Shown here: one piece after another, positions 57,541 through 64,000 of the stretch
Numbering within the stretch: the stretch's first letter is position 1
Layout of the letters: every line of letters begins with the position of its first letter
DNA from: Aralia elata
Lineage: Eukaryota; Streptophyta; Magnoliopsida; Apiales; Araliaceae
Assembly: GCA_034770075.1 (NCBI GenBank)
Contig: CM068388.1
Span: forward strand, 17,417,206-17,481,205
Direction of reading: 5' to 3'
DNA length: 64,000 bases
Position numbers and translations under genes: made by a program
The notes under the pieces: generated by a model
What the model saw: only the letters and a program-made list of their open reading frames with translations
Database searches by the model: none
What the model was told of the DNA's origin: nothing

Positions 57541-58400
57541 TACAACCCTTTTATGGGGGGAAAGAGACTCTGAAATTGAAGGAAGTCACTTCTGCTGTAC
57601 TAATGTTTAACCAACGAAGGCAACAGACCGAGGGTGTTTCGGGTGAAGGGCTGGTGGTAAAATGTGGAAAGCAACGTGGCAAAAAATCGGAAAGAGGAAA
57701 ATCAGGGACGCATGAAAAATCGAAGACAAGGGGTAGGACTCCTAAGCCAAAGGGATTGAAGTGTTTCAGCTGTCACAAGACAGGGCACTTCAAGAAAGAC
57801 TGTCCGTACAGGATTAAGGATGAGAGAATAGGGAAGAAAATAGAATCAGGAAAAACTGCAAACGTTGTGGAAGAATCATCGGAGGATAGGGATATGTTGT
57901 CAGTTTCAACAAAAACAGACGTGGCGTACTCATTGATTTTGGATTCAGCATGTTCTTTCCATATGTCACCTAACAGAGAGTGGTTTGACACATACAAGTT
58001 TGTGAATTATGGTACAGTTCTAATGGGTAATGATGCTTCGTACAATATCATTGGAATAGGCATAGTAAAGGTGAAGATATTTGATGGTGTTGTTAGAACT
58101 CTGGCTGAGGTAAGACATATTCCAGGTTTAAGGAAGAATTTAATTTCATTAGGATCTCTGGACTCTAATGGTTGTGAGTACAAAATAGGTGGTAGAGCCA
58201 TGAGAGTGACAAATGGTGCGTTAATGATCATGAAAGGTTCTAAGGTCAGTGGGAACATCTATCGGTTGATAGGGAGTACAGTTGTAGGTGGAGCTGCTGC
58301 CACTACAGCTGATGATATTGATGATACTTCGTTGTGGCATATGCGGTGGGGCATATGGGGGAACGTGGGATACTGGAATTACATAGATGAAATCTATTGA
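57537..58400 (+). pseudogene. Copia Gag zinc knuckle and protease
   Basis: 287 open codons. A basic stretch (KQRGKKSERGKSGTHEKSK) precedes a CCHC knuckle CFSCHKTGHFKKDC. The protease follows with LILDSACSFHMSPNREWF; the active-site triad reads D-S-A where copia proteases have D-S/T-G, so it is probably inactive. Then VRHIPGLRKNLISLGSLDSN and the pre-integrase motif SLWHMRWG, after which the frame is lost. Confidence 0.85.
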
Positions 58401-58417
58401 AAGGGGTGAAATCGTGC

Positions 58418-59248
58418 AAGCTTGAATTCTGCAAGTTCTGTGTTCTAGGAAAATAGTGTAAGGTGAATTTTAAGCGTGCGGTGAACAAAACGAAGGGAAT
58501 ACTTAACTATATGCATTCTGATGTTTAGGGGCTAGTGAGTGTAGCTTCAAAAGTGGGATCACTGTATTTCGTAACATTTATCGATGATTTTTCAAGAAAG
58601 GTTTGGGTGTACTTCATGCGACACAAGTCTGAGGTTTTTGAGAAATTCAGGGTGTGGAAAGCTGAAGTGAAAAACCAAATAAGGAGACAAATTAAGTGCC
58701 TTACATCAGATAATGGGATAGAGTACAGGTATGAGCCATTTGTGAAGTTTTGTGAGGAGCATAAGATTCAACGACACTAGATTGTTAGAAAGATACCACA
58801 GCAGAATGGGATGGCAGAGAGAATGAACAGAACTATAGCAAAATGGGCACGATGCATTAGGTTGAATGCAGGGCTTTCGAAGGAATTCTTGGCAGAAGCA
58901 GTGAGCATGGCAGTTTACATTATAAACAGGTCGCCGAGTACTGCTCTGGATAATAAGGTAGCACAGGAGGTATAGACAGGTAAAAATGTAGATTATTCAG
59001 GTATGAGAATATTTGGTTGTCCAGCCTATGTTCGTGTTCCCGGTGATGAGAGGTCAAAGCTTGATGCAAAGTCCAAACAGTGTATCTTTCTTAGGTATAA
59101 GAAAGGAATAAAAGGGTACAAGCTTTGGGATCCGAAATCAAAGAAAGCTGTGATTAGTAGAGATGTAATTTTTGATGAAGCTTCCATGGTTAAGGCACAT
59201 CAGGAAGTTCAGAAAATAGAGGCTGGGGGAGAAACCAATAACCAGTAG
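58418..59248 (+). pseudogene. Copia integrase
   Basis: 58535-58780 reads GSLYFVTFIDDFSRKVWVYF (first Asp) and CLTSDNGIEYRYEPF (second Asp), ending in a stop after HKIQRH. The frame resumes with PQQNGMAERMNRTI (catalytic Glu region). 59003-59248 has MRIFGCPAYVRVPGDERSKL, CIFLRYKKGIKGYKLWDPKS, typical of the copia integrase C-terminus. Two stops and a frameshift in the zinc-module region before it. Confidence 0.9.
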
Positions 59249-59458
59249 CAGGACGTAGAGATTGAGCTAGAAAGTTATGACACTGGAAATCCACCGCTAG
59301 TGGAACAGGGTAATCAGCAACAACAAGAGGAAAGCATAGCCGCAAGGAGACCTAGACGCACCATCAAACCACCAGAGAGGTACAAGTTTGATGATATGGT
59401 TGCATATGCCCAATCTACCACTAGTGGGGATCTGTCTGCTTTTTAGGAGGCCATTGAT

Positions 59459-60994
59459 AGTCCTGAAAAGGACAAATGAATGGAAGCCATGGTAGAGGAG
59501 ATGGAGTCATTGAGAAAAAATGATACTTGGGAATTAACAGAATTGCCTGAAGGACAGAAACTAGTGGGGTGCGAGTGGGTATACAAGAAGAAAGAAGTTG
59601 TATCAGAAAAGAAAAGGGAAAGGTTTAAGGCTTGACTAGTTGCAAAGGGATATTCACAAAGGAAGGGAATTGACTATGATGAGGTGTTTTCTCTAGTAGT
59701 AAGACATACTTCAATCAGGATTATATTGGCATTGGTGGCTAGCTATGATCTAGAGTTGGAGCAGCTTGATGTGAAGACAGTTTTTCTCCATGGTGATTTG
59801 GAGGAAGTTATATTCATGGAGCAGCCTGAGGGGTTCAAGCAGCTGGAGACTGAGCACATGGTTTGCAGGTTGAGGAAATAACTATATGGGTTGAAACAGT
59901 CTCCAAGATAATGGTACAAAAAGTTTGATTCATTCATGATTCGGATCGGATTCACTCGGTGTGAGTATGATTGTTGCGTGTATGTTAAGAGTCTTGAGGA
60001 TAGTTCCTATATTTTTTTGTTACTGTATATGGATGATATGCTTATTGTTGCGAAGAGTATGGTTAAAGTAAATAGGTTGAAGACCTTATCGGGAAAGGAG
60101 TTTAACATGAAGGATTTGCGTGCTGCTAGGAAAATACTTGGGATGGAGATTCGCGGGGAAAGGACAGCTGGTATGCTATGGTTGTCACAGAAAAATTATG
60201 TGGAAAAAGTGTTGAAGAGGTTTAGTATGGTCAATGCTAAACAGATTAGCACTTCATTGGCGAGTCACTTCAAGTTGTCTACAGCACAGTGTTCGAAGTT
60301 GATTGAAGAGACTCAGGATATGTCAAACGTGCCTTATACGAGTGCAGTTTATTGCTTGATGTATGCGATGGTATGTACAAGACCCAATTTGGCACATGCA
60401 GTCAGCATAATGAGCAAATACATGGCAAATGCAGGCAGAGAACACTGGAAAGCAGTTAAGTGGGTATGCAGATACTTGCGGGGTACTGCAAATCATGGGA
60501 TTATGTTTGCGAAGCTACAGGATCAGATTTTAGTTGTGGGGTATGTAGATGCTACTTATGCTGGAAGGTTAAATGATTTGAGATCTACAACAAGGTATGT
60601 GTTTACACTAGCAGGTGGACCGATTTGTTGGAGATTCATGGTACAATCTCTAGTAGCTTTATCTACTACTGAATCTGAGTATGTGGCGTTGGCTGAGGCT
60701 GGGAAGGAAGCATTGTGGTTGAAGGGTTTTGTGAATAAGTTGGGCATAGATCAAGGAGGAGTGCAGTTATATTGTGATAGTCAGAGTGCCATTTATTTGG
60801 CAAAGCATCAGGTGTATCATGCAAGGACCAAACATATCGGCGTAAGGTTTCACAAAGTGAGAGAGTTAATTGCTATGGGTGATGTGATATTCGAAAAGGT
60901 GCACACTTCAGAGAATGCAGTTGACATGTTGACAAAGACTGTGACCGCGGACAAGTTCAAGCATTGCTTGGACTTGGTTAATGTCTCTACATGA
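59459..60994 (+). pseudogene. Copia reverse transcriptase and RNase H
   Basis: RT begins MEAMVEEMESLRKNDTWELT, GCEWVYKKK, then a stop (about 59634); 59684-59881 has VASYDLELEQLDVKTVFLHG, EEVIFMEQPEGF; after a stop comes LYGLKQSPR. 59936-60994 is open for 352 codons: LLLYMDDMLIVAKS (active site), KDLRAARKILGMEI, then RNase H with VGYVDATYAG, LVALSTTESEYVALAEAGKE, LYCDSQSAIYLAKHQVYHAR then TKHIGVRF, ending in a TGA at 60992-60994. Catalytic residues are preserved in the open half. Confidence 0.95.
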
Positions 60995-61065
60995 TAGAGA
61001 GGAGTATCCCTTTCCCCACCAGTTGGAACAAGTGACTTATATTCTAAATAGGCGAGGTTATTCGC

Positions 61066-61077
61066 CAAGGTGGAGAT
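61066..61077 (+). other. Copia polypurine tract
   Basis: CAAGGTGGAGAT directly precedes the LTR start TGTTGG; this junction is typical of Tork-type elements. Confidence 0.85.
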
Positions 61078-61604
61078 TGTTGGAACTTATGGCTCATAAC
61101 TGAGAGGTTCTCGAAAAAGGCTAAGTGCGGAGCGGAGCATCGCGACGCACTGGCCCATCGGATCTGAACAGAAGGTTTTGGGGGGTGCGGGGGACGGAGT
61201 TCCCCCCCCCGGTACGGTACAGAGTTACTGCAGCATCGATGCGGGGCACGCCATGGCAAAGCTAGGAACAGCGTCGGGCGTGCCGAGCGAGATGCAGGTT
61301 CTGGTGGACTAGCGCGTGGCGCGCTAGTGAAAGCCAAGGAGTGGCGCGGGGCGCGCCGGTAGGCGGACTCAGTTTTGTGTGTTCATTTTTTGGGAGGACA
61401 TTACGGGTATTTGAGCCATAATGTGAAGTAGAGTTGGAATATGATTAGTAGTTATAAATATTATATATTGTAAAGCTCTATGTAATCAAGATAATCAAAT
61501 AAAAATAGCTAGCCACCCATGGAGTATCCAATTTGGGGAACCACGTAAATCTCTGTGTTAATTCTATATTGTCGTATTGCATGTGTGTGATCCTAATTAT
61601 AACA
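61078..61604 (+). repeat. Copia 3' LTR
   Basis: 527 bp, TGTTGGAACTTA to ATTATAACA. It includes the segment (GAGGTTCTCGAAAAAGGC ...) that is missing in the 5' LTR. Confidence 0.9.
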
Positions 61605-62798
61605 CAGCTGAAAGCAGTCATGGCCTTTTTTGGAGAGAAAATGATGTTAGATGGTAATTGTGCAAATATCTAAAGTAAATCAGTCTACTTACCCGACCAC
61701 TGTGAATGGCACCCGTCACCAGCAGTGTTGTGGTGTCATATTTTCAAATTTGTCATTGTCAGCGGGAAGATTGAAAGCATCAAACAGTTCGATGAGAAAT
61801 CAATCCGAACGTCTTCGGGCCATAAGGTTGTGAATTCAAGGATCTCGCATTTCAGGTTTTGGTTCGGCATGGGGGGAGGAGAAGCTGTGGAGGTAAAAGG
61901 TAATGTTAATGGAGCATTGATGATAGTTCGGGGAGAATGTTTAGCTCGGGCCATTTTAAGAGAGGGAGGTTCGGGTATTGTATCCTCTGGTTCCTTCCAC
62001 TTATCGGTAGTGATCTCCTTCGGGGCAAACTCTGATGGTTTGTTGATCGAGGAGGAAGGAATGGTTGTGGGACCTAGGGCGTATATTATTGGGGGGAGAT
62101 TGGAGTCAGGTTTTGGTGGAAGCTTTCCCCAATTTTTTCTTCTTCTTCAGATTTTTTTATTTTTCTTTATCGTCGAGTGCTAAAGCATTCTTCGATGAGT
62201 TCAGTACATCAGGCATTGGGATGGTTCTCAGAGGAATGATAGGGATCGACTTTTATTTTTAACTATCGTCTTCGAGATCAACAGTGTCTCCGATTTGAGC
62301 AATATCTACACCCGATTTGGTATCCGCTTGAAGGTGGATGATCGGTTGCAGCTTGAAGATGGTAACTGAAATACAAAAGAGTCATGTCAGCATCGGGAAA
62401 TTTATGTTTTATGTTACAAGAAAGAAATTAATTTCTTATGTTTGTGGCTAAAAAGTCACAACTGGTCGAAGAAGTTATTCAGCATTTTTACATAGAATGC
62501 ATTAAATTCTTTCTCTTGTTCTTGAGGGGCTTGATCTAACCTGAAGGCAGTAGATGGGTGGCGGAACCTTTGATGTACACCCAGTATGAGTGCCAGTACA
62601 CTTTGTTACTCGAAGGGTTTTTCATCCATGCCCGACGTCTTGATTATTTATTTAGATGTTGATATCCAGGTTCTTCCGACCAACTTAAATTGAACATGAA
62701 AAATAAGAAGTCTGGATAGTTCCACTCCACACTCATGACAGAAGGCTAAAAATCATATCAGATGGATATACGAGTTTAGCACTAATTGTGCGAACCCT
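61605..62798 (-). pseudogene. Tat1 3' region with antisense extra-gene remnants (linker and upstream part)
   Basis: On the - strand an open stretch from about 62030 to 61736 reads PSEFAPKEITTDKWKEPEDT, IPEPPSLK and LPFTSTASPPPMPNQ, Pro/Ser-rich like the linker of the Tat2 antisense gene. Downstream on the - strand lies a consensus donor GTAAGT (61688-61693) and an acceptor CTTTCAG near 61607. Further upstream (about 62560-62640) WMKNPSSNKVYWHSYW could be a remnant of the region after the mobile domain. The + strand ORF 61725-62183 shows no family motif. Identification is by composition, splice signals and position only. Confidence 0.4.
62791..62798. other. Eight-base target duplication of the non-autonomous hAT (left)
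   Basis: CGAACCCT here and CAAACCCT at 63858-63865 match at seven of eight bases. Confidence 0.8.
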
Positions 62799-63237
62799 CA
62801 AGGGCGGATCCATTTGAAGGGCAGCATAGGCAGGCCTATGCTGGGTTTTTTATCCCATGGGTATTTTTTTTAAAAGGTATAGGAGTAGGGCAGAATTTAT
62901 AAATTAATAAATTGAAGGGGGCATATTAATAAAAAAGTTAAACTCGATGTATTAAAAGAAAACAAGTTCATGCTAAACTAATTCTACAAAGTACAAAGTA
63001 AAGCAGTAACATATGTATTAAAAGTTAAACTCGATGTATTAAAAAAAAACAAGTCCATGAGTTGATTATATTTTCAGTAAAATTTAGTTTAATGGGTCTT
63101 AATATCTTTTATCCATACGTTGATTATTTATTTTGAAATTTTTTTTATTTTAGGTAACGATTTATGAATATTTATTTATTGTATATTATAGAATTCTATG
63201 TACATTGCATAAAATAATTAATCTCAAATGGGTTGTT

Positions 63238-63280
<43 letters not shown>

Positions 63281-63857
63281 TATATTTATTTATATATATA
63301 TTTTTATTTATATATATACGCCACGGTTCCTGTCGGGGTTCCGGGTGGGTGGTAATTTACGGACTTTTTTTTTTTTTTTTTTTTTTGAAACAACTAAAAA
63401 AAAAAAATAATAATTATGGAACTGAAATTTTTACATAATACAATGTTTTTGGGCGTGATTTGGATACATATAACAAAACATGTATGTACAGTCTGCGCAG
63501 ACTGTACATACATGTTTTATTATATGTATCCAAATCACGCCCAAAACATTGTATTATGTAAAAATTTCAGTTCCATAATTATTATTTTTTTTTTTAGTTC
63601 TTTCAAAAAAAAAAGCAAAAAAAAAAAAAAAAAAAAGGTCCGTATTTTTACAAAGTCCGGGATCCCGGACTGGATCCGGACTCTATATATATAATATTAT
63701 ATTATATTATTAGTTGTTATATTAACAATATTGTAACCAAATACATATTTTACGTATGCAAATATTTGTAAAACACAAAATTATCTAAAAAATTGGCTCG
63801 GGGGCTGCGCCCCAAACCCTCGCTAAATTAATGATTTGATTCCTGGATCCGCCCCTG
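62799..63857. mobile_element. Non-autonomous hAT element, 1.06 kb
   Basis: Ends CAAGGGCGGATCCA (left) and, reversed, CAGGGGCGGATCCAGGA (right) are imperfect terminal inverted repeats of a common plant hAT type. The 8-base duplication fits hAT. No transposase. Just inside the left end is a 22-base perfect hairpin, CAGCATAGGC-AG-GCCTATGCTG (62822-62843). An 87 bp-spaced direct repeat (GTTAAACTCGATGTATT at 62937 and 63024), TA microsatellites (63243-63320) and a large foldback (63361-63644) make up the interior. Confidence 0.85.
63361..63644. repeat. Near-perfect foldback (inverted repeat) of about 2 x 140 bases
   Basis: Centre between 63496 and 63497 (AGTCTGC/GCAGACT), without a loop. The inner 78 bases of each arm differ at one base and one indel. 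Outer arm parts are T/A tracts ending TACGGAC on the left and GTCCGTA on the right; a weaker match continues to about 63317 and 63683. It resembles a foldback MITE nested in the hAT element. Confidence 0.9.
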
Positions 63858-63865
63858 CAAACCCT

Positions 63866-64000
63866 ATTTCCACAAAACACAAGAATGAAGAAATAAATTC
63901 ATGTAGATGGAACATGACCTTGTATTTTAGTGCATAGATGGGTATGATGACTGATTCACCTCCGAGTCGCCAATACATCCTTTCTGATAGGGTTGGGGAC
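63866..64000. other. Tat1 3' region continuing to the window edge
   Basis: 135 bases right of the hAT duplication. No ORF or motif recognised; presumably still the 3' part of Tat1. Confidence 0.35.

Larger units (their letters stand above)
56528..61604 (+). mobile_element. Tork-like Ty1/copia retrotransposon
   Basis: Copia order: LTR, PBS, gag, protease, integrase, RT, RNase H, PPT, LTR. Left LTR 56528-57016, right LTR 61078-61604. The flanking five bases CAACT (56523-56527) and CAGCT (61605-61609) match at four of five and are the likely TSD. RT, RNase H and LTR-end motifs resemble the Tork/Tnt1 group. Multiple stops and frameshifts, and LTR length differences, show an older, inactive insertion in Tat1. 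Confidence 0.9.
19245..64000 (+). mobile_element. Tat1: old, decayed Tat-lineage Ty3/gypsy element split by later insertions
   Basis: Read on the + strand: candidate 5' LTR (19245-19721), gag, protease, RT, RNase H, second RNase H (to 24119), interruption by Athila, integrase (35981-37258), then a 3' region with antisense coding remnants interrupted by the chromoviral array, a copia element and a non-autonomous hAT. No 3' LTR was recognised before the right edge, so the end coordinate is the window limit. Every domain carries stops and frameshifts, which makes it the oldest element here. The dual RNase H order assigns it to Tat. It is not a copy of Tat2: the gag, the protease active site and the integrase are clearly different. 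Confidence 0.8.

Noticed and set aside
61725..62183. 152-codon + strand ORF right of the copia element
   Set aside because: No motif, ends in a T-rich hydrophobic run; the minus strand of the same region has a Pro-rich frame with splice signals that fits the Tat antisense gene better.
63205..63438. ORF MHKIINLKWVVDFIYIYIYIY...
   Set aside because: Product of the TA microsatellite and T tract.

Overview
The window is plant nuclear DNA and almost entirely nested transposable elements. Every element belongs to a plant lineage (Tat, Athila and Tekay-type Ty3/gypsy, a Tork-like Ty1/copia, hAT). The only host-gene trace is the 3' end of a TIR-NBS-LRR type resistance gene, which points to a eudicot; I cannot name the species. 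No tRNA, rRNA or intact host gene was seen. The setting looks like heterochromatin that has taken insertions for a long time.

Layout. (1) 1-17566: 3' part of a chromovirus on the + strand (integrase, chromodomain, then a roughly 2.17 kb LTR). Its LTR is split by a full-length Tat-lineage element on the - strand (Tat2, 2774-16753; 661/658 bp LTRs with only 3 substitutions and 3 one-base indels by eye; TSD ATACC). Tat2 carries, between integrase and 3' LTR, an antisense gene with introns: plant-mobile-domain-like part, proline/serine-rich linker, coiled coil. (2) 17567-19244: TNL C-terminal fragment and AT-rich flank. (3) 19245 to the right edge: an old, stop-riddled Tat element on the + strand (Tat1). 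Its pieces lie at 19245-24119, 35981-37840, 56292-56527, 61605-62798 and 63866-64000. It is split by (a) an Athila element on the - strand (24120-35980) that was rearranged so that a piece of its own insertion flank is duplicated inside it and TSD CCTAT is present three times; (b) 37841-56291, a chromovirus derivative on the - strand that became a tandem array of about 3.07 kb units (five LTR-bearing units) while its outer TSD TTAAG stayed perfect; (c) a hAT transposon (45386-50086) inside unit 3 of the array, with an 829-codon transposase gene broken by one stop; (d) a Tork-like copia element (56528-61604); (e) a 1.06 kb non-autonomous hAT element (62799-63857) that contains a near-perfect foldback.

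Nothing here forms an operon or pathway; the genes are retrotransposon gag/pol modules and transposases. The most informative signals are structural: the array inside one TSD pair, the triplicated Athila TSD, the intron-bearing antisense gene of Tat2, and matching antisense remnants in Tat1. Lineage calls rest on motifs read by eye, not on database searches.
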